Shown: positions 38,434 to 49,372 of the stretch, piece by piece
Numbering within the stretch: position 1 is the stretch's first letter
Layout: each line of letters begins with the position of its first letter
Assembly (NCBI RefSeq): GCF_900129395.1
Contig: NZ_FQVP01000004.1
Coordinates: 62,001 to 126,000, forward strand
Origin: Pseudosulfitobacter pseudonitzschiae
GTDB lineage: Bacteria; Pseudomonadota; Alphaproteobacteria; Rhodobacterales; Rhodobacteraceae
Length of the DNA: 64,000 nucleotides
Direction of reading: 5' to 3'
Made by a program: the position numbers and the translations under genes
The notes under the pieces: model-generated
Told to the model about the DNA's origin: nothing
Seen by the model: only the letters and a program-made list of their open reading frames with translations
The model's database searches: none

Positions 38434-39993
38434 TTAACGCACCCAGACCTCGACCCGGCGATTGGCCTGCCTGCCCCACGCGCTGTCGTCACAGGCCATC
38501 GGCAGCGCCTCGCCAAAGGCGTCCACGTCCAATGTCACACGTTTGGTGTCCTCGGACTGGGCCGCCTCGGTAATGGCCTTGCGCACAGCGTCCGCGCGGC
38601 GCAGGGCGATGTTGCGGTTGGCCGCTGACGGCCCGTCGCCATCGCTGAACCCCACGAACAGGATACGCCGCGCGTCATAGGTGCCGACCTCCATCGCGCG
38701 GGCCAGTTGTTGTACGTTGCTGCGCGATTGCGCGTCCAGCCGGATCGACCCGGCCTCGAACCGGAACGACGTGGTCAGCCGCGACATGCCGTCCAACGTG
38801 CGCACCATGCGCTGCAGTTCTTCCAGCGGAACCTCGGGGCCTGCGGTGCTGATCGCGTTGGCAAAACGGTTGCCCTGCATGTCGATCGGCACCTCTTCGG
38901 GGGACTGGTCGACAAAACCGGCGCGACGGATCACCACCTGGGCGGTCGGGCTGCGGGTAAAGGCCAGAAACTCCCGCGCAATCTGCGGCAAACGCCGCGC
39001 GGGCAGGTACAGGAACATCGGCGCGGTCAGCGGATAATCCTCGGTCTTGATCGTGCGCCGCCCGGCCTCAAGCGCAAAACCACAGGCCCCCGTCAGCACC
39101 AGCGGCACCGCATTGCCCACCTCGGCGTAGCTGGCAATGCCTATGGCAAAAGGGTCATCCGCCACCGCCGCCGACAGCGCAGTGCCCAGCGGATGCCGCA
39201 CGACATTGTCTGTGATCTCAAGCCGCACCGGTTTCATCACCTGATCGGCCACCGCTTGGCTCAGGCCCGTCGCGGCCTGCGGCAGGTGCAGAGAAATCGG
39301 CGCATCGACGCCGCCCAGATCCTGCCAGTTGGTCACTTGGCCCGAAAACACCCGCGCCAGATCCAGCGGCGATATGCTGCGCACCGGATTGCCCGGCGCC
39401 ACCACCGGCACGACCGCATCCAGCGCCAGCACGCGGCTGCGGTGCAGGCCTGTCATGTCGCCCATCCCCGCCTCGCGGGCGCGCTGCCGTTCGCCGGGCC
39501 GTATCTCGCGCAGGGCCATGACGATGTCGGCCTCGTTGGCCAGCAGGTCGGCAAACCCTTCGTCGGTGGTGGTCACGCGAAAATGGAACCGCGCCGCCAG
39601 CTTGCCCGTCTCGGTGTTGGTCAGAAGATAGCGAAAGCGGGTGTCGTCCACAGGCTCGCGCACCGCGTCATAGCCCGCGCGTTGCGCAAACCCCTCGACC
39701 AGCGCAGGCATCAGCACCGCACCCATTGTGGTAGAGCCGGACACGGACAGTTCGGCCACGTAATCCTGAAGGTTCGGACACGCTGGCCCCTCGCACAGCA
39801 CGCCAGAGCTGTCGACGGTCAGTTCGCCAAATTCGGTTTCCAGCCTGTAGAACTCGCCGTCAAAGCCCAGCAGCATCCCGCTCAGCTCGATTGCGCCGTC
39901 GCGTGATGTCAGCGTGACATCCTGCGCCGCCACCGGTGCCACAAAACCAAAAAGGAAAAGTGCGGCGAGGGCCGCCGCACGTTTCAAAACCAT
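38434..39993 (-). CDS. Secreted phosphate-binding-like (PstS-type) protein fused to OmpA C-terminal domain
   Basis: A 519-residue exported protein. The signal peptide ends near VAAQD (residue 25). A short domain follows (LTSRDGAIELSGMLLGFDGEFYRL), then a periplasmic binding-protein domain of PstS type (about 85-350: VSGSTTMGAVLMPALVEGFAQ, VFSGQVTNWQDLGG). The C-terminal 120 residues are an OmpA peptidoglycan-binding domain (FEAGSIRLDAQSRSNV, VGFSDGDGPSAANRNIALRRADAV). No pst transporter genes are adjacent, so it probably senses or holds a ligand at the wall. Function unproven. Confidence 0.82.
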   Translation of the reverse strand: MVLKRAAALAALFLFGFVAPVAAQDVTLTSRDGAIELSGMLLGFDGEFYRLETEFGELTVDSSGVLCEGPACPNLQDYVAELSVSGSTTMGAVLMPALVEGFAQRAGYDAVREPVDDTRFRYLLTNTETGKLAARFHFRVTTTDEGFADLLANEADIVMALREIRPGERQRAREAGMGDMTGLHRSRVLALDAVVPVVAPGNPVRSISPLDLARVFSGQVTNWQDLGGVDAPISLHLPQAATGLSQAVADQVMKPVRLEITDNVVRHPLGTALSAAVADDPFAIGIASYAEVGNAVPLVLTGACGFALEAGRRTIKTEDYPLTAPMFLYLPARRLPQIAREFLAFTRSPTAQVVIRRAGFVDQSPEEVPIDMQGNRFANAISTAGPEVPLEELQRMVRTLDGMSRLTTSFRFEAGSIRLDAQSRSNVQQLARAMEVGTYDARRILFVGFSDGDGPSAANRNIALRRADAVRKAITEAAQSEDTKRVTLDVDAFGEALPMACDDSAWGRQANRRVEVWVR

Positions 39994-40014
39994 GATGAAA
40001 CCCCGTGTCGCGAA

Positions 40015-41007
40015 TTACTTTTGCGCGACTGTCAGGTCTTGGATCAGATTGTTCAATACCAGAAAGCTTCCGATGGTGTCACAACCCGGCACGGTCATGT
40101 TCAGATTGCGGGTCATAATCTCGGAATCGCGCAGTTCCAGCGACTGTGCCTCGATCTCCAGACCGCAGTTGAACAGGCTCACCTCGACCTCGGCACTCAG
40201 ATCGACCACACCGGCGTGACGCGATGCACCCGACGGATAGGTGTAGATATCCGCGACCATTGCCTCCGACGCCGACGGGTCCCCCAGCCGCACCAGGAAA
40301 CCGCCTTCACCGCTGATCGCCTGCACCGGATCGCCGGGCGATTCGGCCCAGATGTCGCCTTCGGTCCCATAGTCCGCGCCGAATTCACGGGCGTGGATCT
40401 GAAAACCCGCATCGCCCTTCCATTGCAGCACCACACGGTCAAAGTCGCCCAGGCTGGGCACGGCAGTTTGCGCCACGGCCCCGTCACCGTTGGCAAAGGC
40501 CACGACAATCACCGCAGGGTCCGCCAGAACGGGCATGGACAGGTCCAAAGCTCCGGTGGCGTCTGTTGTTTCGGTAAATCTCATGCCGCTGTGATGCACG
40601 GTCAGACGTTCGTTGGCAAAACAGGGCGCCGTGACGGTCAGATCCACCAGCCCAAGGCCCGAGGGCTTGGCGGTTGCGTTCACGGTGCAGGACTGGCCGG
40701 GGGCCACATCGGTGGTGTCCGGCGTGACAAGCGTATCGGCAGGCGCCAGGGCGACAACCGTATCGCGCATGCCCGGTGCATCCTCCAGCGCCGAGGTCAG
40801 CACGATGTCATGCACATCCAGCACCGGACCATCCAACGCGGATGTATCCGCCGCAGCCGCCGGAGCCTGTGCCGCAGATTGCGATCCAACCGCAGTGTCC
40901 GCGCCATAACGGCTTTCGGCGGTGTCACTGCTTTGCATGATAAATCCAATGCCCACCGCGCACACAAGCGTGCCGGCAGCCGTCGCAATCTCTTTGTAAT
41001 ACGCCAT
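40015..41007 (-). CDS. Unknown membrane-anchored periplasmic protein next to secA
   Basis: A 330-residue protein of unknown function. One N-terminal hydrophobic segment (about residues 8-25) is followed by an Ala/Asp/Ser-rich linker and then a beta-rich region with LTVHHSGMRFTETTDATG and a C-terminal part with paired cysteines. The middle looks like a carboxypeptidase-regulatory-like or Ig-type beta fold, an inference only. The ATG at 41007 directly precedes the hydrophobic segment; the longer frame to 41088 lacks support. It lies between secA and the PstS/OmpA-like gene (21 nt upstream of the latter) on the same strand. Homologues are sometimes called translocase, probably from position alone. 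Confidence 0.7.
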   Translation of the reverse strand: MAYYKEIATAAGTLVCAVGIGFIMQSSDTAESRYGADTAVGSQSAAQAPAAAADTSALDGPVLDVHDIVLTSALEDAPGMRDTVVALAPADTLVTPDTTDVAPGQSCTVNATAKPSGLGLVDLTVTAPCFANERLTVHHSGMRFTETTDATGALDLSMPVLADPAVIVVAFANGDGAVAQTAVPSLGDFDRVVLQWKGDAGFQIHAREFGADYGTEGDIWAESPGDPVQAISGEGGFLVRLGDPSASEAMVADIYTYPSGASRHAGVVDLSAEVEVSLFNCGLEIEAQSLELRDSEIMTRNLNMTVPGCDTIGSFLVLNNLIQDLTVAQK

Positions 41008-41089
41008 TGATCCTTGCCCTCGTAAAATTGGGTCAGAATCAACAATCGCAAATAAAGCCGGCCAAGTTATGGCCCTAATTGGAGGCAAT

Positions 41090-41112
41090 GCGGCGCGATT
41101 GTGTCGCGCCGC
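41090..41112 (-). terminator. GC hairpin just after secA
   Basis: GCGGCGCGA and TCGCGCCGC form a perfect 9-bp stem with a 5-nt loop, 13 nt beyond the secA stop. No T-run follows, so termination efficiency is uncertain. Confidence 0.4.
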
Positions 41113-41125
41113 GCGACAAAGCCTG

Positions 41126-43834
41126 TCAGGTCAGCGTGCCGTGGCAGTGCTTGAATTTCTTGCCAGACCCGCAGGGGCAAGGTTCGTTCCGGCCCGGGTT
41201 GCCCCATGTGGTCGGATCGTTTTCGTCAAACCCCGTCGCAACGGCTTCGGCGCTCGGCGCAGGCGTTTGCGCATCCCGCGAATCTTTGGCAGCCTGCTGC
41301 AACTGCGCTTGTTGGGCCGCGGCCTGTTCCAGCATCTCTGTACGCTCTTCTTCTGTCATGGGACGGATTTGCGCCAGCTTCTGGGTCACGTCTTCACGCA
41401 GCGAATCCAGCATCACTTCGAACAACTGGAACGCTTCGTTCTTGTATTCGTTCAGCGGATCACGCTGTGCATAGCCGCGGAACCCCACGACCGACCGCAG
41501 ATGATCCAGCGTCAGAAGATGTTCGCGCCATTTGCCGTCGATGGCCTGCAACAGGATCTGCTTTTCGATCATGCGCATGTTCTCGGGGCCGAACACTTCG
41601 GCCTTTTGCGCCATCAGCTTGTCGGTGGCCTCGATCAGACGTTCGCGGATTTGCTCGTCGTCCACGCCGTCCTCTTCGGCCCATGCCATCACAGGCACGT
41701 CCACGCCAAGGTTTTCCATCACGGCGGCATAAAGCCCTTCGGTGTTCCACTGATCGGCGTAGGAGCCCTGGGGCATGTATTGGTCGATCAGGTCATCGAT
41801 CACCTGTTCACGCATGTCCGAGGTAATCTCGGACAGGTCTTCGGCTTCCATGATGTCGCGGCGCTGGCTGAACACAACCTTACGCTGGTCGTTCATCACG
41901 TCATCGAACTTCAGCAACTGCTTGCGCATGTCAAAGTTGCGGCCTTCGACCTTGGCTTGCGCGCGTTCCAGCGATTTGTTCACCCACGGGTGGATGATCG
42001 CCTCGCCCTCTTCCATGCCTAGGGTTTTTAGAACCTTGTCCAACCGGTCCGAGCCGAAAATGCGCATCAGGTCATCTTCGAGCGACAGGTAGAACGACGT
42101 GCGACCGGGGTCACCCTGACGGCCCGAACGGCCACGCAGCTGGTTGTCGATCCGACGGCTTTCGTGGCGCTCGGACGCCAGAACGAACAGGCCGCCAGCC
42201 GCCAGAACCTTTTGTTTCTCTTCTTCGTGCTCGGCTTCGATCCGCGCGCGGATGGCTTCGGGATCGGCATCCGGGTCGGCGGTCAGCGCCTCAAGCACTT
42301 TCAGATCGACGTTGCCGCCCAGCTGAATGTCGGTGCCGCGTCCGGCCATGTTGGTGGCGATGGTCACCGCGCCAAATTTGCCCGCGTCCGCGATAATCTG
42401 CGCTTCCTGCTCGTGCTGGCGCGCGTTCAGGACGTTATGCGGAATGCCCTTTTCGGTCAGGATCGCGCTGAACATCTCGGATTTTTCAATCGACGTGGTG
42501 CCGACCAGAACCGGCTGGCCCTTTTCATGCGCCTCTTTGATCTCTTCGATCATCGCCGCGTATTTTTCGGTGGCGGTGCGATAGACGCGGTCATCTTCGT
42601 CGACACGCGCGATAGGTCGGTTGGTGGGCACTTCGACCACACCCAGACCGTAGATTTCGTTGAATTCCTCGGCTTCGGTCAACGCCGTACCGGTCATGCC
42701 TGCCAGCTTGTCGTACAGGCGGAAATAGTTCTGAAAGGTCACGCTGGCCAGCGTCACGTTCTCGGGCTGGATATTGACGCCTTCCTTGGCCTCGATGGCC
42801 TGGTGCAGACCTTCGGACAGGCGACGGCCGGCCATCATACGGCCGGTGAATTCGTCGATCAGCACGACTTCGTCGTTGCGGACGATATAATCCTTGTCCT
42901 TCTGGAACAGCTTATGCGCCCGCAGGCCCTGGTTGACGTGGTGCACAATCGAGGTGCTTTCGGGATCGTAAAGGGTCATACCCTCTTCGATCAGACCCCG
43001 CGCCAGCAGTTGCTGTTCCAGGAATTCGTTGCCTTCCTCGGTGAAGGACACGTTGCGGGTTTTCTCGTCAACGGAATAGTGGCTTTCGTCCAGCAGCGGA
43101 ATCACCGCATCAATGGTCTGGTACAGCTCGGACCGGTCGTCCAGCGGGCCAGAGATGATCAGGGGCGTACGCGCCTCGTCGATCAGAATACTGTCGACTT
43201 CGTCTACAATCGCGAAATTGTGACCGCGCTGGACCATCTGGCCCAGTTCGCTCTTCATATTGTCGCGCAGATAGTCGAACCCAAGCTCGTTGTTGGTGGC
43301 ATAGGTCACGTCACTGGCATAGGCCGCGCGCTTTTTGTCCTCGCCCATGCCGCTGTAGGCACAGCCGCTGGTCAGACCGAGGTGGGCAAAGACCTTGCCC
43401 ATCCACTCGGCGTCGCGTTTCGCCAGGTATTCGTTGACGGTCACAACGTGCACGCCCTTGCCGGTCAGGGCATTGAGATAGGCGGCGAATGTGGCGGTCA
43501 GGGTCTTGCCCTCACCCGTCTTTTGTTCGGCAATATTGCCCCGGTGCATGAAAATCGCACCCATCAACTGGGTGTCGAACGCCCGCAGGCCCAACGCACG
43601 GCGGGCGGCTTCGCGGCAGTTGGCAAAGGCTTCGGGCAGAAGATCGTCCAGGCTTTCGCCTTGCAGGGCGCGCTTGGCGAATTCTTCGGTCTTGTCTTTC
43701 AGGCCTGCGTCGCTCAGCGCCTCGAATTCAGGCTCCAGCGCGTTGATCTTCTCGACCAGCGGTCGCACCGATTTGACCAGACGGTCATTGGGGGTCCCAA
43801 AGACCTTTTTGGCGAGTGTTCCGATACCGAGCAT
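41126..43834 (-). CDS. secA: Protein translocase ATPase SecA
   Basis: A 902-residue motor of the Sec pathway. Walker A is [12 protein letters not shown] near residue 105, the DEAD-type site is [16 protein letters not shown], and the second helicase domain includes [16 protein letters not shown] and [11 protein letters not shown]. The C-terminal zinc motif [16 protein letters not shown], which binds SecB and lipid, is intact. The ATG at 43834 gives the usual [13 protein letters not shown] start; the open frame further upstream is not coding. A good promoter lies at 43941-43969. Confidence 0.98.
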   Translation of the reverse strand: MLGIGTLAKKVFGTPNDRLVKSVRPLVEKINALEPEFEALSDAGLKDKTEEFAKRALQGESLDDLLPEAFANCREAARRALGLRAFDTQLMGAIFMHRGNIAEQKTGEGKTLTATFAAYLNALTGKGVHVVTVNEYLAKRDAEWMGKVFAHLGLTSGCAYSGMGEDKKRAAYASDVTYATNNELGFDYLRDNMKSELGQMVQRGHNFAIVDEVDSILIDEARTPLIISGPLDDRSELYQTIDAVIPLLDESHYSVDEKTRNVSFTEEGNEFLEQQLLARGLIEEGMTLYDPESTSIVHHVNQGLRAHKLFQKDKDYIVRNDEVVLIDEFTGRMMAGRRLSEGLHQAIEAKEGVNIQPENVTLASVTFQNYFRLYDKLAGMTGTALTEAEEFNEIYGLGVVEVPTNRPIARVDEDDRVYRTATEKYAAMIEEIKEAHEKGQPVLVGTTSIEKSEMFSAILTEKGIPHNVLNARQHEQEAQIIADAGKFGAVTIATNMAGRGTDIQLGGNVDLKVLEALTADPDADPEAIRARIEAEHEEEKQKVLAAGGLFVLASERHESRRIDNQLRGRSGRQGDPGRTSFYLSLEDDLMRIFGSDRLDKVLKTLGMEEGEAIIHPWVNKSLERAQAKVEGRNFDMRKQLLKFDDVMNDQRKVVFSQRRDIMEAEDLSEITSDMREQVIDDLIDQYMPQGSYADQWNTEGLYAAVMENLGVDVPVMAWAEEDGVDDEQIRERLIEATDKLMAQKAEVFGPENMRMIEKQILLQAIDGKWREHLLTLDHLRSVVGFRGYAQRDPLNEYKNEAFQLFEVMLDSLREDVTQKLAQIRPMTEEERTEMLEQAAAQQAQLQQAAKDSRDAQTPAPSAEAVATGFDENDPTTWGNPGRNEPCPCGSGKKFKHCHGTLT

Positions 43835-43940
43835 GCGTTCTCCAGCCGATCTTGTGTCAGGTTGCGCAGCATCTGCTTGTCGGCGCCACGTGCAGCCCAT
43901 AGATACAGGGTCAAGCCGATCCTGGCCGCGCCCATAGGGC

Positions 43941-43969
43941 GATGTAAGGGTCACATGAAACCGTGTCAA
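43941..43969 (-). promoter_or_regulatory. Probable sigma-70 promoter of secA
   Basis: On the minus strand TTGACA (43969-43964) - 17 nt - TACATC (43946-43941). The -35 is a perfect consensus and spacing is optimal. It leaves a leader of about 100 nt before secA, long enough to hold regulatory structure. Confidence 0.5.
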
Positions 43970-44029
43970 TGTCGCGTCCGGCCACGAGGGGCCGCAAAAC
44001 ACGCGGCAACAACTGAACAGGACCAATCC

Positions 44030-44881
44030 ATGTTGAAACGCCTATCGATTCTGCCCGCAGTCGCGGTCGCCCTGACTTTGTCCCAGCCGCTGTACGCGCA
44101 GGATGAAACGCCCGACCTGTCCACCGTCGTTGCCACCGTTGACGGAACCGAAATCACCCTGGGCCACATGCTGGTCGCCAAGGCGACCCTGCCCCAGCAA
44201 TACCAGCAACTGCCCGACGAAGTGCTGTTCCCCGGCATTCTCGACCAGTTGATCCAGCAAACCGCGCTGGAGAAAAGCTATGAGGGCGATCTGCCCAAGC
44301 GCGTTGAATTGTCGATGGAAAACGAGCGCCGTTCGCTGATCGCCGGTGAAGCCATCGAGAAAATCCTGGCCACAGCGGTTTCGGAAGAGGCGATTCAGGC
44401 TGCCTATGACGCAACCTATGCCAACGCTGAACCCACACAGGAATTCAACGCCAGCCACATCCTGGTCGAAACCGAGGATGAAGCCAAAGCCATCATCGAA
44501 GAGTTGAACGGCGGCGCGGACTTCGCAGCCACAGCACGCGAAAAATCCACCGGCCCCTCCGGCCCCGGTGGCGGTTCGCTGGGTTGGTTCGGCCCCGGTG
44601 CCATGGTCCCCGAATTTGAAACTGCCGTCGCGGCAATGAAGGCCGGCGACATCTCTGAGCCCGTCCAGACCCAGTTCGGCTGGCACGTGATCAAACTGAA
44701 CGAAGTGCGCAACGCCGAAGCCCCCGCGCTGGAAGATGTGCGTGCCGAGCTTGAGCAGCAAGTGCGCTCCGAAGCCGTGACCGCCGCCGTTGACGCGCTG
44801 GTGGCAGATGCCGACGTGAACCGCGACGGCGCCGAAGGCATGGACCCCTCGGTGCTCAGCACCCTCAAACTGGGCGAATAA
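44030..44881 (+). CDS. Periplasmic parvulin-type peptidyl-prolyl cis-trans isomerase
   Basis: A 283-residue exported foldase of the PpiC/SurA group. The signal peptide ends near LYAQD (about residue 23). An N-terminal chaperone-like helical region ([18 protein letters not shown]) is followed by one rotamase domain (about 138-230: [43 protein letters not shown]). It helps fold exported proteins, fitting the divergent secA neighbour. It is 2 nt before argJ, so the three-gene run ppi-argJ-mutT is probably one operon. Confidence 0.93.
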   Translation: MLKRLSILPAVAVALTLSQPLYAQDETPDLSTVVATVDGTEITLGHMLVAKATLPQQYQQLPDEVLFPGILDQLIQQTALEKSYEGDLPKRVELSMENERRSLIAGEAIEKILATAVSEEAIQAAYDATYANAEPTQEFNASHILVETEDEAKAIIEELNGGADFAATAREKSTGPSGPGGGSLGWFGPGAMVPEFETAVAAMKAGDISEPVQTQFGWHVIKLNEVRNAEAPALEDVRAELEQQVRSEAVTAAVDALVADADVNRDGAEGMDPSVLSTLKLGE

Positions 44882-44883
44882 TC

Positions 44884-46110
44884 ATGGCTGGCAAAATCGC
44901 ACTCTCGCCGCTGGCGCCCGAACGCTTTCCCGATCTGCCGGTGGTGGACGGTGTGACTTTTGCCACCATCGCCGCAGGCGTCCGCTATGCCGGGCGCACC
45001 GATGTGATGCTGGCCAAAATGGTGCCGGGCACGGCCATCGCGGGCGTGTTCACACGTTCGTCGACCCGTGCGGCACCGGTTCTGGATTGCCAGGAGAAAC
45101 TGGGCGGTGACCCGGCGGGCGGCGCTGCCTTTCTTGTGAACTCGGGCAACGCCAACGCCTTTACGGGCAAAAAGGGGGCTGAATCCGTCCACGAAATCGT
45201 CGAGGCGGTGTCGATCAACTGTGGTGTGCCCTCGGCGCGTGTCTTTACCTCGTCCACAGGTGTCATCGGCGAACCCCTGCCGCACGACCGTGTGGTGGCC
45301 AAAATGGGCGAGCTGAACGACGCCCTGCGCGATGACGGCATCGCGGAGGCGGCCCGTGCCATCATGACAACTGACACCTACCCCAAAGGGGCCGTGGAAA
45401 CCGTCGAAGTGAACGGCGAAACCATCACAATCGCCGGTATCGCCAAAGGGTCCGGCATGATCGCGCCCGATATGGCGACGATGCTGGTCTATATCTTTAC
45501 CGATGCGCGCATCGCGCAGGACAACCTGCAAGCCATCGTATCCACCGCTGCGGACCTGACCTTCAACTGTATCACCGTGGACAGCGACACTTCGACCTCG
45601 GACAGCGTTCTGATGGCCGCCACTGGCGCCTCTGGCGTGGACGTGACGGGCGACGCCAGCTTTGCTGATGCCGTGCACCGGCTGATGCAGAATCTTGCCT
45701 TTCAGGTCGTGCGGGATGGCGAAGGGGCAACCAAGTTTGTCGAAATCACCGTGTCGGGTGCAGACACCGCCGCCAACGCCAAGGTACACGCCATGGCCAT
45801 CGCCAATTCGCCGCTGGTGAAAACCGCAATCGCCGGACAAGACCCCAACTGGGGTCGTGTCGTGATGGCCATCGGCAAATCCGGCGCGCCGGCGGACCGC
45901 GATCTGCTGAGCATCCGCTTTGGCGACGTGATCGTGGCGGAAAACGGTTGGGTCAGCCCACAGTATTCCGAAGCAGACGCCGCCGCACATATGAAGGGTG
46001 ACGAGATCAACATCACCGTTGATCTGGGACTGGGCGAGGCTGCGGCCACCGTATGGACCTGCGATTTGACCCACGCCTATATCGACATCAACGCCGATTA
46101 CCGTTCGTAA
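44884..46110 (+). CDS. argJ: Bifunctional glutamate N-acetyltransferase / amino-acid N-acetyltransferase
   Basis: A 408-residue arginine-biosynthesis enzyme that transfers acetyl from N-acetylornithine to glutamate. It is made as a precursor cleaved before the nucleophilic Thr in MIAPDMATML (near residue 199), giving alpha and beta chains. KGSGM before the site and SDSVLMAATG after it are family features. Length is normal. It begins 2 nt after the parvulin gene and ends 1 nt before mutT. Confidence 0.97.
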   Translation: MAGKIALSPLAPERFPDLPVVDGVTFATIAAGVRYAGRTDVMLAKMVPGTAIAGVFTRSSTRAAPVLDCQEKLGGDPAGGAAFLVNSGNANAFTGKKGAESVHEIVEAVSINCGVPSARVFTSSTGVIGEPLPHDRVVAKMGELNDALRDDGIAEAARAIMTTDTYPKGAVETVEVNGETITIAGIAKGSGMIAPDMATMLVYIFTDARIAQDNLQAIVSTAADLTFNCITVDSDTSTSDSVLMAATGASGVDVTGDASFADAVHRLMQNLAFQVVRDGEGATKFVEITVSGADTAANAKVHAMAIANSPLVKTAIAGQDPNWGRVVMAIGKSGAPADRDLLSIRFGDVIVAENGWVSPQYSEADAAAHMKGDEINITVDLGLGEAAATVWTCDLTHAYIDINADYRS

Positions 46111-46111
46111 G

Positions 46112-46510
46112 ATGAAAGTTGTCCTGGTCTCTGCTGTCGCCTTGATCGACGTGGACGGGCGCGTGCTCTTGGCACAGCGTCCCGAGGGCAAGTCGATGGC
46201 AGGACTGTGGGAGTTTCCCGGCGGCAAGGTCGAACCGGGCGAAACGCCCGAGGCGGCCTTGATCCGCGAATTGCACGAAGAGTTGGGCATCGAAACATGG
46301 CAAAGCTGTCTGGCCCCGCTGACCTTTGCCAGCCACAGCTATGACGATTTCCACCTGCTGATGCCGCTGTTTGCCTGCCGCAAGTGGGGCGGAACACCGA
46401 TGTCCAAGGAAAATCAGGCGTTGAAATGGGTCAGGCCCAATGACCTGAAGACCTATCCCATGCCTGCCGCAGATGTGCCATTGATCCCGATTTTGCGCGA
46501 TTGGCTGTGA
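46112..46510 (+). CDS. mutT: 8-oxo-dGTP diphosphatase (MutT, Nudix)
   Basis: A 132-residue Nudix hydrolase that removes oxidised dGTP from the nucleotide pool. The complete Nudix box GGKVEPGETPEAALIRELHEELGI starts near residue 34 (G-x5-E-x7-R-E-x2-E-E-x-G). VLLAQRPEGKSMAGLWEFPG before it is typical of MutT. It starts one base after argJ. Other Nudix substrates are possible. Confidence 0.92.
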   Translation: MKVVLVSAVALIDVDGRVLLAQRPEGKSMAGLWEFPGGKVEPGETPEAALIRELHEELGIETWQSCLAPLTFASHSYDDFHLLMPLFACRKWGGTPMSKENQALKWVRPNDLKTYPMPAADVPLIPILRDWL

Positions 46511-46637
46511 CGCCGGACCTGATTGTTCAGGTTTTCGAAAAAATCACCCTTTTCTTTTATCTTTGGTAATTTTTTTGTGACTTATCAAGAGTTATGCCTC
46601 TAAATAGGGCTACGTACTCATCGGGGGAGAGAAAAAC

Positions 46638-46772
46638 GTGCTGAAAACTATCTTGTTGGGCAGTTGCGTCTTTGTTCAGGGCAAGTTTGTGCGGATGCTT
46701 CCGGATGGCCGCATGAGCGTGACTGTCGATGGACGGATCTATTCGGGTGCGCCGGTCAACGCCGCCGCCTGA
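46638..46772 (+). CDS. 44-residue conserved-looking small protein
   Basis: A 44-residue protein starting at GTG 46638 and ending TGA 46772. A strong ribosome-binding sequence, GGGGGAGA, stands 7 nt before the start, the product begins MLKTILLGSCVFVQG, and the region downstream is a textbook terminator. The sequence VRMLPDGRMSVTVDGRIYSG looks like a small beta-hairpin; there is no clear signal peptide or membrane segment. The 127-nt upstream region (46511-46637) is strikingly AT-rich for this genome. I do not recognise its function. Confidence 0.7.
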   Translation: MLKTILLGSCVFVQGKFVRMLPDGRMSVTVDGRIYSGAPVNAAA

Positions 46773-46797
46773 ACTTTCAACTCACGGAAAAGAAAAA

Positions 46798-46827
46798 GGG
46801 GCGGCTCTTTCGAGCCGCCCCTTTTTT
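46798..46827. terminator. Bidirectional intrinsic terminator between the 44-residue gene and infB
   Basis: GGGGCGGCTC (46798-46807), loop TTTC, GAGCCGCCCC (46812-46821), then six T. The 5' side is preceded by an A-rich run, so it also terminates the leftward rimP-nusA-infB transcript, whose last stop is at 46845. Confidence 0.92.
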
Positions 46828-46844
46828 CAATCTGAACAGGTGGA

Positions 46845-49337
46845 TCACGCCAAAGTACGTGTCACCTCTTCGCGCTCGAAAATCTCGATCACGTCGCCTT
46901 CGCGAATGTCATCATAGTTCTCGAACGCCATACCGCATTCCTGACCCGACTGGACATCCGACACTTCGTCCTTGAAGCGTTTCAGCGTTTTCAGCGTGCC
47001 TTCGTGGATCACGACGTTGTCGCGCAGCAGACGCACACCGGCGCTGCGGCGTGCGACGCCTTCGGTGACCAGACAGCCCGCGACCTTGCCCACACCCGTG
47101 ACCTTGAACACTTCCTTGATGTTGGCATAGCCAATGAAGTTTTCCTTGATCTCGTTGCTCAGCAGGCCCGATGCAGCGGCTTTCACGTCGTCCACCAGGT
47201 CGTAGATCACCGAATAATAGCGGATCTCGACGCCCTTCTGGTTGGCGGTGTTGCGCGCCGATGCGTTGGCACGAACGTTAAAGCCCATAATGGGCGCGCC
47301 CGATGCTTCGGCCAGACCCACGTCGGTTTCGGTGATGGCACCAACACCCGAGTGCAGCACGCGCACGCGCACTTCGTCGTTGCCGATTTTCTCCATCGCC
47401 TGAACGATCGCTTCCGCAGAACCCTGAACGTCCGCTTTCACCAGGATTGGCAATTCGCTGACGTTTTCGTTTTCCTTGGCATTCGCCATCAGCTGTTCCA
47501 GCGTCGTGGCGGCACCGGCGGCGGCGCGTTTGTCCTTGGCGGCTTTTTCGCGGTATTCCGCAATTTCGCGCGCCTGCGCCTCGGTCGATGTCACGTTCAG
47601 AACGTCGCCCGCTTCGGGTGTGCCGTTCAGGCCCAGAACTTCGACCGGAACCGAAGGACCGGCTTCCTTGATACGCTCGCCCTTGTCGTTGATCAGCGCA
47701 CGGACCTTGCCGTACTGCTCGCCCACAACAAAGATGTCGCCCTGACGCAATGTGCCGTTCTGGATCAGAACCGTGGCCACGGGGCCGCGGCCCACGTCCA
47801 GCTGTGCCTCGATCACGGCACCCTGGGCGGCGCGATTGGGGTTGGCTTTCAGTTCCAGCAGTTCGGATTGCAGCGCAATGGCCTCCAGCAGATCGTCCAG
47901 GCCTTCGCCTTTGATGGCCGACACTTCGACGTCCTGCACTTCGCCCGACATTTTTTCGACGATAACTTCGTGCTGCAACAGATCGGTGCGCACTTTGTCA
48001 GGGTTGGCACCCGGTTTGTCGATCTTGTTGATCGCGACGATCATCGGAACCTTGGCGGCCTTGGCGTGGTTGATCGCCTCGACCGTCTGCGGCATCACGG
48101 CGTCATCCGCCGCAACCACCAGAACAACAATGTCCGTCACTTGCGCACCGCGCGACCGCATCGACGTAAACGCGGCGTGGCCCGGAGTGTCGAGGAAGGT
48201 CAAAAGCTGACCGCTGTCGGTCGTCACCTGATAGGCACCGATGTGCTGGGTGATGCCGCCGGCCTCGCCCGCGACAACCTTGGCGTTGCGGATCGCGTCC
48301 AGCAACGATGTCTTGCCGTGGTCAACGTGACCCATGATCGTGATGACCGGAGGCCGCGCTTCCAGATCTTCGGGCTTGTCCTCGACCTCGTTGATCACCT
48401 GTTCAACGTCGGCGTCGGACACGCGGTTCACGGTGTGGCCGAATTCTTCGATGATCAGCTCGGCTGTATCGGCGTCGATGGTCTGGTTCTGTGTGACCAT
48501 CATACCCATTTGCATCAGCGATTTGACAACATCGCCCACACGCTCGGCCATACGGTTGGCCAGCTCGGATACGACAATGGCCTCGGGCAGGTTGACGGTG
48601 CGCGTGACCTTTTCACGCTCGACCGAACCACCCATCGCTTTTTGACGTGCACGCTCTTGCTTGCGCTTCATCGCAGCCATGGACCGCTGACGGCCACCTT
48701 CGCCACCGGACAGAGCCTGGTTCAGCGTCAGCTTGCCCGAGCGGCGGCCATCGTCGGCACCCTTGTTGCGGGCCGTGCGCTGGTCGGCGTCGCGGTCTTT
48801 CTTGCGGGCAGCGTTCGCATCCTGCTGAGGTGCGGCGCGCGACGGAGCGGCGCGTTGCGGCTGATCCACGTCTGTGGGCGCCGGCGCAGCAGCGGCCTGA
48901 GCGGCGGCGGCAGCGGCTTCGCGTGCCTTGCGCTCTTCCTCTTCGGCCTTCGCCTTGAGGCTTTCCTCGCGCTCGCGTTCTTCCTGCTCTTTGGCTTCCT
49001 GCTCGGCGCGGCGACGCTCACGCTCTTCGGCGCGTGCTTTTTCTTCCGCTTCGCGTGCGGCGGCCTCTTCGACCTCGCGCGACCGGGCGGCCTGAACCGC
49101 CTTCAGGCGGCGTTCCATTTCCGCATCGGTAATCCCTGCGGGACGCTTCGCCGGATCGCCCAGCGACGGGTTGCTGGTGCCACCCTTGGCCGCACCTGTC
49201 TTGGGCACCACAACGCGCTTGCGCTTGGTTTCGACGACGACGTTCTTGGTCCGCCCGTGGCTGAAACTTTGTTTCACATTCCCCGGACGCGCGCCACCGC
49301 GCAGGCCCAATGTCTTTTTACCGTCTGTATCGCTCAT
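46845..49337 (-). CDS. infB: Translation initiation factor IF-2
   Basis: An 830-residue GTPase that brings fMet-tRNA to the 30S subunit. A long N-terminal charged region (about 70-240) is very rich in Glu, Arg and Ala, with coiled-coil character (a run near [20 protein letters not shown]). The IF2-N domain follows. The G domain shows [12 protein letters not shown] near residue 335, DTPGHAAF and [12 protein letters not shown]. Domains II-IV complete the usual length. It is the last gene of the operon, 35 nt after ylxR. Confidence 0.98.
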   Translation of the reverse strand: MSDTDGKKTLGLRGGARPGNVKQSFSHGRTKNVVVETKRKRVVVPKTGAAKGGTSNPSLGDPAKRPAGITDAEMERRLKAVQAARSREVEEAAAREAEEKARAEERERRRAEQEAKEQEEREREESLKAKAEEEERKAREAAAAAAQAAAAPAPTDVDQPQRAAPSRAAPQQDANAARKKDRDADQRTARNKGADDGRRSGKLTLNQALSGGEGGRQRSMAAMKRKQERARQKAMGGSVEREKVTRTVNLPEAIVVSELANRMAERVGDVVKSLMQMGMMVTQNQTIDADTAELIIEEFGHTVNRVSDADVEQVINEVEDKPEDLEARPPVITIMGHVDHGKTSLLDAIRNAKVVAGEAGGITQHIGAYQVTTDSGQLLTFLDTPGHAAFTSMRSRGAQVTDIVVLVVAADDAVMPQTVEAINHAKAAKVPMIVAINKIDKPGANPDKVRTDLLQHEVIVEKMSGEVQDVEVSAIKGEGLDDLLEAIALQSELLELKANPNRAAQGAVIEAQLDVGRGPVATVLIQNGTLRQGDIFVVGEQYGKVRALINDKGERIKEAGPSVPVEVLGLNGTPEAGDVLNVTSTEAQAREIAEYREKAAKDKRAAAGAATTLEQLMANAKENENVSELPILVKADVQGSAEAIVQAMEKIGNDEVRVRVLHSGVGAITETDVGLAEASGAPIMGFNVRANASARNTANQKGVEIRYYSVIYDLVDDVKAAASGLLSNEIKENFIGYANIKEVFKVTGVGKVAGCLVTEGVARRSAGVRLLRDNVVIHEGTLKTLKRFKDEVSDVQSGQECGMAFENYDDIREGDVIEIFEREEVTRTLA

Positions 49338-49372
49338 CTAGCTCGTCTATCCTTCCAGATGGCCCCTGCCAT

